Shown: positions 21,751 to 33,356 of the stretch, piece by piece
Numbering within the stretch: the first letter of the stretch is position 1
Layout of the letters: each line of letters begins with the position of its first letter
From: Doris montereyensis
Taxonomy: Eukaryota > Mollusca > Gastropoda > Nudibranchia > Dorididae
DNA length: 64,000 bases
NCBI GenBank assembly: GCA_037039925.1
Contig: JAXRKP010001679.1
Span: forward strand, 17,501-81,500
Direction: 5' to 3'
The notes under the pieces: model-generated
Seen by the model: the letters and a program-made list of their open reading frames with translations, nothing else
What the model was told of the DNA's origin: nothing
Databases searched by the model: none
Translations under genes and position numbers: made by a program

Positions 21751-23197
21751 TATGTCATAATGTATAGTATATTATGATTATTATTGTTCTATTTAATTTG
21801 TATCATATTATGTTATTTAACAAACGATCAATTATTTGTGAACTGTTATTAAATTGTGACTAAACAAATTTCCCAAAAGGACAAATAAAGATTATCTTAT
21901 CTTATGTTAGACTTGTGGGGGGGGGGGTGCTTTCATTACATTCTTTCACCTATTGTTCATCTTGCTGTCTCCTCTTAAATTCACCCTGAGATATATGGTG
22001 GACGGGGCAAATTTCAATGAAACAAAAGGCGTATATTTTTCTCTCTCTAGTTTTGTACTTTTGTTTTCTTATAATGAGTCGATTTGGGGGGGGGTTATAT
22101 TTTTCATTCCTCTACTTTTCTTTGCTCTTTTATGAATCAATTTGGATTATACAAAAACACTTGGTGATGTCGTTTAAGAATTTACATTTTATGTGGTTTA
22201 TTTTAAATATGAAATAATCTAGATCAGGGCTTGTAGCATTTTAGAAACTCATAGAATTTCTGTCTTGAAATCTCCTGCATTTTTATACTTCCACCTTCAT
22301 GCATTCTCATGATGGTTTATCGTGAAAGAATGTCCCTTCATCCAGGATCGAAAAGGAAAAGGAATAAAAAAAAAAAAAAATCCTTGAAAGAATAAAAGTT
22401 CAACCCCAATGGCATCATAAAAACATAAAAAAGTTGAAACTCAAATATTTTGGGCTCATAAAGACACAAAACAATGGAAAAATAAATATTAGAATAAAAA
22501 ATAAAGGGTAAGAGAGGAAGAAGGAGACCACCACGCAGAGATGGAAACAAAATGGAACAGACTGGTGGGCATGACAGGAACACGAGGTTGGAAACTTGGC
22601 TGCAAACCGTGAGGACGTTCGTGTGAAGATTCAGGAGGTGGCGTCCTGTTAGAAGACTCCATGTATGAAACGGAATAGTTTCTGCATAGAGTGTGTTTTG
22701 ATTTTTGTATTTTGATTTTTTTCGACCAGGCTCAATTATTAAGAAAAGCTCCCAGAATCTCCCGAAATGTTTTAGAATCAAAGAGTGCTTGGAGTCTTGA
22801 CGTATGATGTTCACCAAAGACATATGAGGTGGTGAGATGCAAAACCCGCTATGCGTCACTTTTACATAATACGTTTTTTTTTTCACCATCTTGGACTTTG
22901 AATGAAGAGTCTTCTGATGATGAAATCATTTTTATTCAAAACTGACTATGTCATATTATGATTTGACTCGAAACATCAAATGGATCTGGCTTTATTTAGA
23001 ACTAAGGGAAGACAAAGTTGATTTTCTCAAGTTCTCCTTTTTGGATATAGCGGTGTTTGCATCTCGCCCCCTCATATAAACTTGGTTTATTTCCTCATCT
23101 GTTGTTTGCATTGACGTTGATGAGGCAAGCAACACGTTTTTTTGTGTATAATACTGTAATCTCAGCATTTTTTTTATCAATTGTATTCCAAAAACAG
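21751..23197. other. intron 6 remainder, no gene seen
   Basis: It holds an AT-rich stretch, a family D fragment (21930-22030), poly(G) patches near 21920 and 22090, a poly(A) run at 22367-22380 and unassigned sequence. A 183-residue minus-strand frame (22338-22889) ends in the poly(A) run and shows no recognisable domain. Confidence 0.45.
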
Positions 23198-23325
23198 ATT
23201 TTCTATGATATCGGGCCGCCTCAACATAAAGGACCCGATTCAAGTGGACGAGAGTTTGTATCAGTGCAGAGCTTTCAACAAGTACGGAATCATTTTGAGT
23301 AAACCTGCCAGTCTCTCCTTTGGAA
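23198..23325 (+). CDS. Cont: contactin exon 7: Ig1, second half
   Basis: The exon encodes FSMISGRLNIKDPIQVDESL and then YQCRAFNKYG, ending SKPASLSFG. This is the E-F-G part of an Ig domain with the second cysteine in Y-x-C. Flanks are aaaaacag and gtaagt. The first base completes an arginine codon from exon 6 once its missing base is allowed for. It ends one base into a codon. Confidence 0.92.
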
Positions 23326-23348
23326 GTAAGTGTTCTCCCGTTTAGCGA

Positions 23349-23411
23349 ACTTATTTTATTTATTTTATTTTATTTTATTTATTTATTTTATTTATTTTAT
23401 TTTATTTTACC
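23349..23411. repeat. (TTTTA)n-rich microsatellite
   Basis: Alternating attttattt and attttattttatttt blocks, about 60 bp, directly next to the tail of a SINE-B copy. It may be the expanded tail of that element. Confidence 0.85.
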
Positions 23412-23702
23412 ACATTCACAACTTAGGCGATCTTGGTTTTTTTGTTTTGTTTTTTGGTAGGATTTTTTTATTTTGAAGTCCTGTAAACAGCCACGGGATC
23501 TTTAACGTGCACAGAGTTTTTCAACTGCATGCAAGATCTCCTTTTCCATCGTCTGTGTCTAACAAAACTATGTGTTGATCCGTCTATCAAGACCAGGGTG
23601 TGTGTGGGTTTTACTAAAAAAAAAAGAACTCTTCAGGGCTTGAACACAGGACTGTTTAGTTGAGAGGATGACACCTTGCCTCTGGACCACCGATTCCCCT
23701 TT
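23412..23702 (-). mobile_element. SINE family B copy
   Basis: Plus-strand order is tail (accacattcacaacttaggc, tggtaggattttt), conserved middle (cctgtaaacagccacgggat, ctttaacgtgcacag), then decayed head (tagttgagaggatgacacct, tgcctctggacc). Confidence 0.85.
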
Positions 23703-23904
23703 GGCGTACATACACCCAAGTGCCGAGTTCCCTCTAGTGTGGAATTTGCTATAGCAGACGGTTGTATGTGATACAAATTGAAATAAAGTCCAATCACATT
23801 TTCTAGCACAATTTAAATCAAGAGTTGCTGCCCTTTCTCTAGAATTATGATGTAACACAGTTGATTAATTACGGTGATCTTTGATTATCAGGGTGTCACT
23901 TGTA

Positions 23905-24155
23905 GTAAAAGTAAAGTCCCATAGAGCTGGAACATATCCTGGTTTCTATAGGAACAGTGACAGTAATCACCTCCTGGCCAGGAAGCTAGTCTGGCGCAGG
24001 TTTTTACTCCCAAGCTCGTACCCATGTACACCTGGATAGAGTGGGCAAAATGTGTGTAAAGTATATTTCCCAGGGAACTCAACGGCGGACCTGGTTTTGC
24101 TAGGATTTGAACCCAGTCCGGCAGCCTAGCCGCTTGGCCACCATCACTCTAGAGT
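23905..24155 (-). mobile_element. SINE family A copy
   Basis: It contains cccatagagctggaac, gtttctatagg, cctggccaggaagctagtct, actcccaagctcgtaccca, and a tRNA-like head (tttgaacccagtccggcagc, cgcttggccacc). Confidence 0.82.
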
Positions 24156-24249
24156 TATTATGTGACACAATCGACTAGTCTTTGTTTATAAGGGTGTCAC
24201 TTGTAGGCTCTGCTTAAAAACCCCCAAGCCAAAACGTGTTATCACAATT

Positions 24250-24415
24250 GCAGCAACCAACTGTTTGCATGATACGGGTGAGTTCTTAAAAAGCAACCAA
24301 CTGTTTGCATGGGACGAGTGAGTTCTTGAAAAGCAACCAACTGTTTACATGATACGAGTGAGTTCTTAAAAAGCAACCAACTGTTTGCATGAGACGAGTG
24401 AGTTTCTAAAAAGAA
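24250..24415. repeat. 39-bp minisatellite, about four copies
   Basis: The unit contains aagcaaccaactgtttgcat and gagacgagtgagttctt. It ends 38 bp before exon 8. Confidence 0.92.
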
Positions 24416-24453
24416 TGTTTGCAATGTTTCCCACCATTTATTGACCATTCCAG

Positions 24454-24549
24454 GCCTCGGCAATTTCTCACCTGTTCAAGTGGGTACAGTGAGTGCTCTA
24501 GAATATCACGGTGCCCAGTTAGAGTGTCCAGTCATCACTGGCTTGCCAG
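24454..24549 (+). CDS. Cont: contactin exon 8: Ig2, first half
   Basis: The exon encodes SLGNFSPVQVGTVSALEYHG and then AQLECPVITGLP. It holds the first Ig2 cysteine. Flanks are gaccattccag and gtaagt. Phase is one base in, one base out. It lies about 35 bp downstream of a 39-bp tandem array. No frame problem was seen. Confidence 0.9.
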
Positions 24550-24712
24550 GTAAGTTCTGGTTTTCAATCATTAACTGCATGTGGACTAGAATTATGCTTA
24601 TGACATGAGATGGTGAACTGATTAGTGAGTCCATATCTTTGTATGGGATCAATAAATCAATTGTTCATCATTGGGCATTAAGTATAAAATGTAAAAAAAA
24701 ACAAAGAAAAGT

Positions 24713-25051
24713 AAAGGCAGTGTTGTAAAAGCAGTGTTGTAAAAGCAGTGTTGTAAAAGCAGTGTTGTAAAAGCATTGTTGTAAAAGCAGTGTTGTAAAA
24801 GCAGTGTTGTAAAGGCAGTGTTGTAAAGGCAGTGTTGTAAAAGCAGTGTTGTAAAGGCAGTGTTGTAAAGGCAGTGTTGTAAAAAGCAGTGTTGTAAAGG
24901 CAGTGTTGTAAAAGCAGTGTTGTAAAAGCAGTGTTGTAAAAGCAGTGTTGTAAAAGCAGTGTTGTAAAGGCAGTGTTGTAAAAGCAGTGTTGTAAAGGCA
25001 GTGTTGTAAAAGCAGTGTTGTAAAAGCAGTGTTGTAAAAGCAGTGTTGTAA
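24713..25051. repeat. 14-bp minisatellite, about 24 copies
   Basis: The unit is aagcagtgttgtaa, with A/G variation at one place. Three units equal 14 codons, which leaves all minus-strand frames open and makes false proteins. Confidence 0.95.
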
Positions 25052-25189
25052 AGACAGGCAAGATTGATGAAAGGAAGATTCATGTTATTCATTCCTTGTG
25101 AAAAAATAAAGCAGCAGTATTGTGCATTTACATAAAATAAATTGTCAGTGAAATTAGATTTATGACAAGCTTACATGCATTGACATTCC

Positions 25190-25602
25190 TTTACATACAT
25201 GAAAATTCCTTTTTTTTTAAACATGGACATTCCTTTACACACATGAACATTCCTTTTTAAACATGGACTTTCCTTTACACACATGAAAATTCCTTTTTAA
25301 ACATGGACATTACTTTACATACATGAACATTCCTTTTTAAATATGGACATTACTTTACACACATGAACATTCCTTTTTAAACATGGACATTACTTTACAC
25401 ACATGAACATTCCTTTTTAAACATGGACATTACTTTACATACATGAACATTCCTTTTTAAACATGGACATTCCTTTACATACATGAACATTCCTTTTTAA
25501 ACATAGACATTCCTTTACATACATGAACATTCCTTTTTAAACATAGACATTCCTTTACATACATGAACATTCCTTTTTAAACATGGACATTCCTTTACAC
25601 AC
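25190..25602. repeat. 40-bp minisatellite, about ten copies
   Basis: The unit contains acatgaacattcctttttaa and acatggacattcctttacac. The half units are related to each other, so it began as a 20-bp duplication. Confidence 0.93.
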
Positions 25603-25728
25603 ATCCAGTTTTTCCAACGCCATCCAGCGACTCCTATTGTGTTTGCTGTGAAGAATCTTTTACGTCTCTCTGCTCTTGCGTTATATTCAACTTAAAAACT
25701 CCTTATTACGCATTTCCGTCTTTCTCAG

Positions 25729-25967
25729 GAATCTCGTATCAGTGGTACAAAAACACGCCCTTCACTTTCATCCGCCCAAACGTACAGACTCACAGCTTTG
25801 TGTCGTCCACGGGAAGCTGTTTTTCTCAGAAGTGCAGGAATCCGACGAGGGCACGTACTACTGCATGGCCACCCTTGTCAGTCTGGGCAGCTCCAGGAAC
25901 TACGTGGGATCCTCTCAGACTGAGAGCAGGACCAGCGTTGGCTTTCCTATGGTCATTAAAAAGAGTG
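25729..25967 (+). CDS. Cont: contactin exon 9: Ig2, second half (one frame break)
   Basis: The exon opens with GISYQWYKNTPFTFIRPNVQ and ends with an E-F-G segment, VQESDEGTYYCMATL, followed by a long tail to IKKSG. The two parts are in different frames. The switch lies at the GGG run 25811-25813, where one missing G would join them. Flanks are tttctcag and gtacgg. The join with exon 10 gives a GGNNYDPD linker. Confidence 0.88.
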
Positions 25968-26019
25968 GTACGGGAATTTTTTGTTGTTGTTGTTGTTGTT
26001 GCTATATTCATTTTATGGG

Positions 26020-26095
26020 GAGATGATGGTCCAGAGGTAACATGTCGGTCTCTCAACCGCGAGGTTGTGGTTTTGTGTCACGACATGTTGACAAA
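26020..26095 (+). mobile_element. SINE family B head fragment
   Basis: The tRNA-like head (gatggtccagaggtaacatg, tcggtctctcaaccgcgag, gttgtggttttgtg) is present. The rest is replaced by the 22-bp array. Confidence 0.65.
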
Positions 26096-26107
26096 TCTTC
26101 TTGACCT

Positions 26108-26325
26108 TGAAAAGGAGCGCACATTTGGGAGAAAAGGAGCACACATTTGACAGAAAAGGAGCACACATTTGACAGAAAAGGAGCAAATTTGACAGAAAAG
26201 GAGCACACATTTGACAGAAAAGGAGCACACATTTGACAGAAAAGGAGCAACATTTGACAGAAAAGGAGCACACATTTGACAGAAAAGGAGCACACATTTG
26301 ACAGAAAAGAAGCACACAGTTAAGA
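26108..26325. repeat. 22-bp minisatellite, about ten copies
   Basis: The unit is aaaaggagcacacatttgac plus ag. It starts right after a SINE-B head fragment. Confidence 0.93.
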
Positions 26326-26414
26326 AATATCTGCGCACATATAATGTGGTGTTTTTTTTTTTTTACAAACTTTGCATAACACTAAAACTTTACTTAGACA
26401 GACAACTGAAAACT

Positions 26415-27030
26415 TAAAGTGAACTTTTTTTACTGATAAACTGACATGATTAAAGTGAACATTTTTTACTGATAAACTGACATGATTAAAGTGAACATTT
26501 TTTACTGATAAACTGACATGATTAAAGGGAACATTTTTTACTCATAAACTGACATGATTAAAGGGAACATTGTTTACTGACATATTAAACATTGTTTACT
26601 GATAAAACTGACATGATTAAAGTAAACATTGTTTACTGATAAAATTGACATGATTAAAGTGAACATTGTTTACTGATAAAACTGACATGATTAAAGTGAA
26701 CATTTTTTACTAATAAAACTGACATGATTAAAGTAAAAATTGTTTACTGATAAAACAGACATGATTAAAGTGAACATTTTTTTACTGATAAACGGACATG
26801 ATTAAAGGGAACATTTTTTTACTGATAAAACCGACATGATTAAAGTGAACATTTTTTTACTGATAAACTGACATGATTAAAGTGAACATTTTTTTACTGA
26901 TAAACTGACATGATTAAAGTGAACATTTTTTTTACTGATAAACTAACATGATTAAAGTGAACATTTTTTTACTGATAAACTGACATGATTAAAGTGAACA
27001 TTTTTTTACTGATAAACTGACATGATTAAA
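26415..27030. repeat. 36/37-bp minisatellite, about 17 copies
   Basis: The unit contains actgataaactgacatgatt and aaagtgaacatttttt. Variation is mostly in the T run. It ends about 110 bp before exon 10. Confidence 0.94.
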
Positions 27031-27138
27031 GCTGTTGTTTTATATGTGTTCTTTTGTTTATTTGTTTGTTTGTTAGTTATGCTGATAGATTCAAAATTTG
27101 AGTGGGAAAAAAATATTTGTGCTTCTTGCTTTTCTCAG

Positions 27139-27244
27139 GTGGCAACAATTATGATCCCGACATCCAGAAGGACTTCATCTTTGTTTATCCCCGTGTGCCC
27201 AGGAGAGGAATGACCATAAAACTGGAATGTTTTGCCTATGGAAC
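27139..27244 (+). CDS. Cont: contactin exon 10: Ig3, first half
   Basis: The exon encodes GNNYDPDIQKDFIFVYPRVP and then MTIKLECFAYG with the first Ig3 cysteine. Flanks are cttttctcag and gtaagg. It ends with two bases of a threonine codon finished by exon 11. A 37-bp array ends about 110 bp upstream. No frame problem was seen. Confidence 0.92.
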
Positions 27245-27294
27245 GTAAGGATGACAACAACAAAAAATTGTTTTTTTTTCTGCCGTTTTACCTC

Positions 27295-27390
27295 CTAGTG
27301 TAGCGGGCGGTTGGGGGGCGGGGGCTACTGGTTGGTCCTACTTCTTCTTTCCTTCTCCTTTCACTCATCTTTCATCTATTTACCTTGAAA
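27295..27390 (+). mobile_element. family D repeat fragment
   Basis: It contains gtagcgggcggttggggg, ctactggttggtcctacttc and ccttctcctttcactc, the middle of family D. Confidence 0.5.
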
Positions 27391-27756
27391 AATATTTATT
27401 TCGGAGTCAATTGTTTCTTTAAAGAGAAAAACCTGCCACATAGACCCAGAGAATTCATTCTGAATTCCCCCCCCAAAAAAAAAAAACCAAACTGTCATAT
27501 TGTGCTGGAAATACAAGAGATATTTTTAGTTGTTTTGGTTGTCTTGCAAGTAAGAATATTTTATTTTGCATGATCAGAGTCTGCCTTTTGATTTGAAAAG
27601 GTTGGCAGTTATGAATTCAATTTTATTTCTCCCAGAGCACCCCCCCCCCCCCCCCCCAAATGTTTTGTTTTGTTTCAACCTTTCATCTTCCCGTAGCGCA
27701 AATCTTGCTTCATCAAAGTCACCAACCTGTTTGAACCCCGTTATTTTTCTTTTCAG

Positions 27757-27947
27757 TGGTCCTCTCATTTACTCGTGGTCCAGAAAATCGGGTTCTTTCC
27801 CCAAAGATCGACACCTGTTTACAAGTGCAAACCGGATTCTCATCATCAGGAACGTAGAAATGAATGACGAGGACGTATACACGTGTGACGTCAGAAGCAC
27901 TAGGACAAAGAACAAGGACACGGCCAGCATTGACCTTAAAATCACCG
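27757..27947 (+). CDS. Cont: contactin exon 11: Ig3, second half
   Basis: The exon encodes GPLIYSWSRKSGSFPKDRHL, then ILIIRNVEMNDEDVYTCDV, and ends LKIT. It holds the core tryptophan and the second Ig3 cysteine. Flanks are tcttttcag and gtagga. It is intact in one frame. The following intron is 7.4 kb long and contains the 39-bp minisatellite and the LTR retrotransposon. Confidence 0.94.
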
Positions 27948-27964
27948 GTAGGACCACAGGTTTC

Positions 27965-28058
27965 CATAGTACTCAGTTCCACAGGCAAGGTGTTGGCCCC
28001 TCAACCAAAAGGTTGTGGGATCAAGCCCCGTTGGTTGAACAATTTTTATATTTCTTTT
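27965..28058 (+). mobile_element. SINE family B head fragment
   Basis: It contains cacaggcaaggtgttggccc, ctcaaccaaaaggttgtggg and gccccgttggttgaac. It abuts an opposite SINE-A copy. Confidence 0.75.
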
Positions 28059-28245
28059 GAGTAATAATCACATCCTTGACAGGGTGCTAGTCTGATGCAG
28101 GTTTTCACTCCTGGGTAGTGCTTGTATCGATTTTCATCTGAGTCAAGTGTTGAGTGGCTTTCCCAAGGAACACAACGTCGGATTTATCTTACTAGAGTTC
28201 AATCCCATGTTGGGCAACCTAACCACTGTGCCACCAACGCCACTC
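28059..28245 (-). mobile_element. SINE family A copy, truncated
   Basis: It contains agggtgctagtctgatgcag, gctttcccaaggaacacaac, gtcgg and a tRNA-like end (cctaaccactgtgccaccaa). Confidence 0.75.
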
Positions 28246-28313
28246 ATTCTCTCATTAAGGTCTTTGATTTCTTGTTTCTTTGGTGGTTTTTTTTCCATCT
28301 CCTTTTTATCGTA

Positions 28314-30128
28314 AACAGACAAAAGGAAGTTGATGTCAATTCATGTATCTAAAACAGACAAAAGGATGTTGGTGTCAATTCATGTATCTAAAACAGACAA
28401 AAGGAAGTTGATGTCAATTCATGTATCTAAAACAGACAAAAGGATGTTGATGTCAATTCATGTATCTAAAACAGACAAAGGAAGTTGATGTCAATTCATG
28501 TATCTAAAACAGACAAAAGGATGTTGGTGTCAATTCATGTATCTAAAACAGACAAAAGGAAGTTGATGTCAATTCATGTATCTAAAACAGACAAAAGGAT
28601 GTTGATGTCAATTCATGTATCTAAAACAGACAAAAGGAAGTTGATGTCAATTTATGTATCTAAAACAGACAAAAGGAAGTTAATGTCAATTTATGTATCT
28701 AAAACAGACAAAAGGAAGTTGATGTCAATTTATGTATCTAAAACAGACAAAAGGAAGTTGATGTCAATTTATGTATCTAAAACAGACAAAATGATGTCGG
28801 TGTCAATTCATGTATCTAAAACAGACAAAAGGAAGTTGATGTCAATTCATGTATCTAAAACAGACAAAATGATGTCGGTGTCAATTCATGTATCTAAAAC
28901 AGACAAAAGGAAGTTGATGTCAATTCATGTATCTAAAACAGACAAAAGGAAGTTGATGTCAATTCATGTATCTAAAACAGACAAAAGGAAGTTGATGTCA
29001 ATTCATGTATCTAAAACAGACAAAAGGAAGTTGATGTCAATTCATGTATCTAAAACAGACAAAAGGATGTTGATGTCAATTCATGTATCTAAAACAGACA
29101 AAAGGATGTTGATGTCAATTCATGTATCTAAAACAGACAAAAGGATGTTGATGTCAATTCATGTATCTAAAACAGACAAAAGGAAGTTGATGTCAATTCA
29201 TGTATCTAAAACAGACAAAAGGATGTTGGTGTCAATTCATGTATCTAAAACAGACAAAAGGAAGTTGATGTCAATTCATGTATCTAAAACAGACAAAAGG
29301 ATGTTGATGTCAATTCATGTATCTAAAACAGACAAAAGGAAGTTAATGTCAATTTATGTATCTAAAACGGACAAAAGGAAGTTGATGTCAATTTATGTAT
29401 CTAAAACAGACAAAATGATGTCGGTGTCAATTCATGTATCTAAAACAGACAAAATGAAGTTGATGTCAATTCATGTATCTAAAACAGACAAAAAGGAAGT
29501 TGATGTCAATTCATGTATCTAAAACAGACAAAAGGAAGTTGATGTCAATTCATGTATCTAAAACAGACAAAAGGAAGTTGATGTCAATTCATGTATCTAA
29601 AACAGACAAAAGGATGTTGATGTCAATTTATGTATCTAAAACACAAAATGATGTCGGTGTCAATTCATGTATCTAAAACAGACAAAAGGAAGTTGATGTC
29701 AATTCATGTATCTAAAACAGACAAAAGGAAGTTGATGTCAATTCATGTATCTAAAACAGACAAAAGGAAGTTAATGTCAATTTATATATCTAAAACAGAC
29801 AAAAGGAAGTTGATGTCAATTCATGTATCTAAAACAGACAAAAGGAAGTTGATGTCAATTCATGTATCTAAAACAGACAAAAGGAAGTTGATGTCAATTT
29901 ATGTATCTAAAACAGACAAAAGGAAGTTGATGTCAATTCATGTATCTAAAACAGACAAAATGATGTCGGTGTCAATTCATGTATCTAAAACAGACAAAAT
30001 GATGTCGGTGTCAATTCATGTATCTAAAACAGACAAAAGGAAGTTGATGTCAATTCATGTATCTAAAACAGACAAAAGGAAGTTGATGTCAATTCATGTA
30101 TCTAAAACAGACAAAAGGAAGTTGATGT
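28314..30128 (+). repeat. 39-bp minisatellite, left part, about 46 copies
   Basis: The unit contains agacaaaaggaagttgatgt and caattcatgtatctaaaac. Variants with ggatgttg, atgatgtcgg and tttatg recur in blocks, so several units were amplified together. The 345-residue open frame is a by-product of the 13-codon unit. The array is cut by the LTR element and resumes at 34339. Confidence 0.96.
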
Positions 30129-30307
30129 TGTAGCTAATCGACTAAGACAAACGTAGTAGGTAGAAGTTAGCACTTGACTTTCTTTATTTACATTTCCTAG
30201 TCAAACGGAAATAGAGACGTGACGTCACACTAAGATACACACATAAAAAGTAAGACGATGACAAGACACATAACACGAGATTGGGTTGGAGAGTAGGGAA
30301 CGCCACA
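30129..30307 (-). repeat. 3' LTR of the CsRn1-type element
   Basis: 179 bp starting TGTAGCTAATCG and ending AACGCCACA on the plus strand. By eye it matches the other LTR base for base. A palindromic gacgtgacgtcac near 30217-30229 is CRE-like and may be a promoter element. Confidence 0.95.
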
Positions 30308-30322
30308 CACCTCCCCCAGAGC
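30308..30322 (-). other. polypurine tract
   Basis: On the minus strand the bases just before the 3' LTR read ctctgggggaggtg. Such a purine run primes second-strand DNA synthesis in LTR elements. Confidence 0.75.
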
Positions 30323-30342
30323 AGACATCTCACGGAGCGTAT

Positions 30343-31480
30343 TCATTTGTAGCGCTCGGGTAGTCGCACTGGACGTCCTGTACGTGACGTGAGCTGACTG
30401 TGATTAGTAGATGTCGCAGGTTGTTCTCGGTTTGGAGTGTTGTCAGGGTCTGTGTCGGAAGTGGAGTTTGTTGACCCATGTAACACCGGTGGGCGTCCTC
30501 GTCGTGGCGGTTGTTGTAGATTGACCGGTTTCGTGGAATCTACATGGGCCGGCTTGAGGCGGTCAACTGAGATGCGTTCTGTGCGACCACCTATGTCCAC
30601 GAGAAACGTCTTGTCTCCCGGTGCTAATACAGTGTATGGGCCGGTGTAAGGTCTCTGGAGTGGGCTTTTCACAGTATCCGTGCGTATGTACACATACTTG
30701 GCCGTCGAAAGTGATGGAGGTAAATGTGTGACAGGGATACTGTGGTGGATGGCTGGTCGAGGTCTAAGTTCCTGAGCCTTTGACCGAATGTTGTGATGAA
30801 CTCGGTCGTCGACCAAGGTGAAGAATTGGCAGGAATTAATTCCCCGGGGATGGTTAGCGGTTCACCATAGACGAGCTCTGCGGACGAATATCCCAGGTCG
30901 TCCTTGGGAGTGGTTCTTAGGCCAAGGAGTACCCACGGTAATTCTTCCACCCAGTTAGGACCTCCGAGTCGAGCCTTCAGAGCTGTTTTGAGGGTGCGAT
31001 GAAACCGTTCTATCATTCCGTTTGCTTGAGGATGAAACGCCGTTGTCCGATGTAGTCGGACTCCGAGACGCTTTGCTATTTCAGCCCACAATGCAGAAGT
31101 GAATTGTGAACCTCGGTCAGATGATATGTCTCCCGGGATACCAAAACGAGAAATCCAGCCTGTCATGAGGGCCTGAACACATTCGTCCGTAGTGATATTT
31201 GGTATAGGGACTGCCTCTGGCCACCGGGTGTTGCGATCAATTATGGTTAGAAGGTAACGATGACCACGGGATTGTGGAAGGGGCCCGACAATATCGATGT
31301 TGATATGTGAAAACCTTTTGTCGGGTACAGTAAATGTCTCGAGGGGCGTTCGAGTATGTTTCTGAATTTTGATGCTTGGCATTCATGACACTCCTTTACC
31401 CAAGTACTGATTTGACGCCGTAGACCATGCCACACGAATTTTTCTGTGATGAGTTTGGTAGTTGATTTAACCCTGGATGC
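30343..31480 (-). pseudogene. integrase region
   Basis: Minus-strand pieces show an H-x3-H start (HNLSHPG, at the end of the previous frame), a C-x2-C (CHECQ), and the catalytic core with D (INIDIVGPLP), D (SSDRGSQF) and E (NGMIERFHRTLKTAL) all present. A C-terminal GPY/F-like part ends near ISVDRLKPAHVD. The core lies in one open stretch (31382-30669). The zinc finger and tail lie in other frames. Confidence 0.88.
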
Positions 31481-32061
31481 GAAAGGTTGTGAACTGCTTC
31501 AAATATTTGGCGTCTGAAATCTGGGGGGACAAGAGGGCGAGCTCGGCCGGTTGAAACATCGCAGAGCAGTTCGGGTCCTTGGTCACTAATTTTGGTTTTT
31601 GCTATTTGCAGGTTGATGATCGCTGTTTTGTAGGCGTGTATATCCGCATCTGAACTTTGTGCTGCAGCCATAGCTGTGTAGTCAATGCCCAAGGAGACTG
31701 CATTAGTGGCGGTGATAGTGATAGCACGGGATAGGCAATCAGCGACCACATTCTTTTTCCCCGAGATGTGTCGCATGTCGGTGGTTAATTCTGAAATAGC
31801 AGAAAGATGTCTTTGCTGGCGTGCTGACTGTAATTCTGTTGCCTTTGACATGGCGTGGACTAGAGGTTTATGGTCGGTGTAGATGGTAAACTGTCTGCCT
31901 TCTAGCATGTAATGGAAATGACGTGCTGCCAAATGTACGCCGAGTAGCTCTCGGTCAAAGGTGCTGTATTTAATCTCTGGTTTCCGCAGTTGTCGGCTGA
32001 AAAATGCCAGTGGTTCCCAGTGGCCGTTCTCGAGGACGGCGCCGATGTACGTCTGATGCAT
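31481..32061 (-). pseudogene. RNase H region
   Basis: One open minus-strand stretch carries FDRELLGVHLAARHF, FTIYTDHKPL and HISGKKNVVADCLSR, the usual Ty3/Gypsy RNase H signatures. The beginning of the domain lies in the neighbouring frame (about 32062-32165). Confidence 0.88.
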
Positions 32062-32970
32062 CGCATGTCAGAAAGTGGACGATCTGTGTCTGGGTGTACC
32101 AGCATGGTTGCGTCTGCCAAAGCCTGTTTACCAGCAAGAAAGGATGATTCATTTCGGGAGACCAATTGAGAGTCTGGCGTGGCTTGGATGCCCTTAGAGA
32201 ATGATAGAGGGGCCGGAGGATTGATGTTAGGGGTGAAACGTTGTAGAAATTTATCATACCTAAGAACTCCTGAAGTGCTTTAACAGTTCTTGGTTGAGGA
32301 AACTCCTTTATCGTGTGCTCCTTGGACGGCATTGGTGCTGAACCTAATGCAGAAACCTTATGTCCTAAAAATTCGCACTCCGTTTACCAGCCCATGATGT
32401 CTAAGTCGCTGGAAGACTGCGTGAAGGTCGTCGATGTGAGAGTGAGCAGAATCACTGGCAACCAAGATTCCAAGTAAACGAATGACAAAAGTCCTGAGAC
32501 GTGTCCATAAGGCGTGGCTTGGCATTTTCCCAAACGGCATTAGAGAATTCCCATAAACCAAAAGGCGTGATCACTGCCGTTTCGGTATATCTTCCGGAGG
32601 AATTTGATGGTATCCTCGAATGAGGTCAATCTTGGAAAATATTGTCTTCCCAGCCAGACGGGCCGAAAAGTCCTGGATAATAGGATAGCGGTCAGGTGTA
32701 GCATCATTGAGTCTGCGATAATCTCCACACGGACGTGAGCCTCCGTTGGGGGAACCATGTGAAGCGGAGATGCCCAGTTTGACTTGCGGATGATACCCAT
32801 CCTTTCCATTTCGAGGAGCTCTTTCTTGGCAGTAGCTAGTTTATCCGGTGGCAGGCGACGTGCTCGGGCAAAGACAGGACGGCCTTTGGTCGGTATGAAA
32901 TGCTTAACGCCGTGTTTGACCTCAGCGGTAGAAAAGGTAGGCAGTAAGATGTCGGGGTAGGCGTTGAGGA
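32062..32970 (-). pseudogene. reverse transcriptase region, frame-broken
   Basis: Minus-strand pieces include [16 protein letters not shown] (finger start), a PCGDYR-like piece near 32720 and SHIDDLHAVFQRLRHHGL after the active site. The place where Y-x-D-D should stand, near 32465-32485, reads without the two aspartates. At least three frame changes occur. Confidence 0.82.
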
Positions 32971-33356
32971 TTTTACTGAAACTTATTGCTGTTGGGTTCT
33001 ATGAGGGCAAGATCGGATCCATAATCTGTTGCCACAGAACTGACGGAGCATTGGATGTGTGAGAAAGATTCCGCCTCGATCAGCCTGCGTCCTCGAATAT
33101 CAACCAGCAAGTTGTGTTGACGGAGAAAATCTGCTCCTAACAATGGACGCTTGACATTGGCCGATATCAAGCGTGATTTGAAGACACGTTTGCCGAAACG
33201 AAGGGGTACAACTCGGGCACCATAGGTCGCTATGGAAGAGCCGTTGGCTGCTTGCAAGGGGATCCTGTTGCTCCTGACACTCTATCCGCCACTGATGCAG
33301 GTATCACAGAAACTTGGGCGCCTGTGTCTACCAGGAAACGTCTTTTAGAGATACCG
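32971..33356 (-). pseudogene. aspartic protease region
   Basis: A LVDTGAQVSV-type active-site motif can be read on the minus strand near 33340-33310. A second frame continues with LISANVKRPLLGADFL, the retropepsin flap and C-terminal part. The two parts are joined by a frame change near 33260. Confidence 0.78.

Noticed and set aside
22338..22889. 183-residue minus-strand frame
   Set aside because: It ends within a poly(A) tract, shows no domain I can recognise and has no splice context.
28485..30133. Open frames of 345 and 167 residues rich in lysine and serine
   Set aside because: They are translations of a 39-bp tandem repeat within intron 11; any stop-free unit divisible by three gives this.
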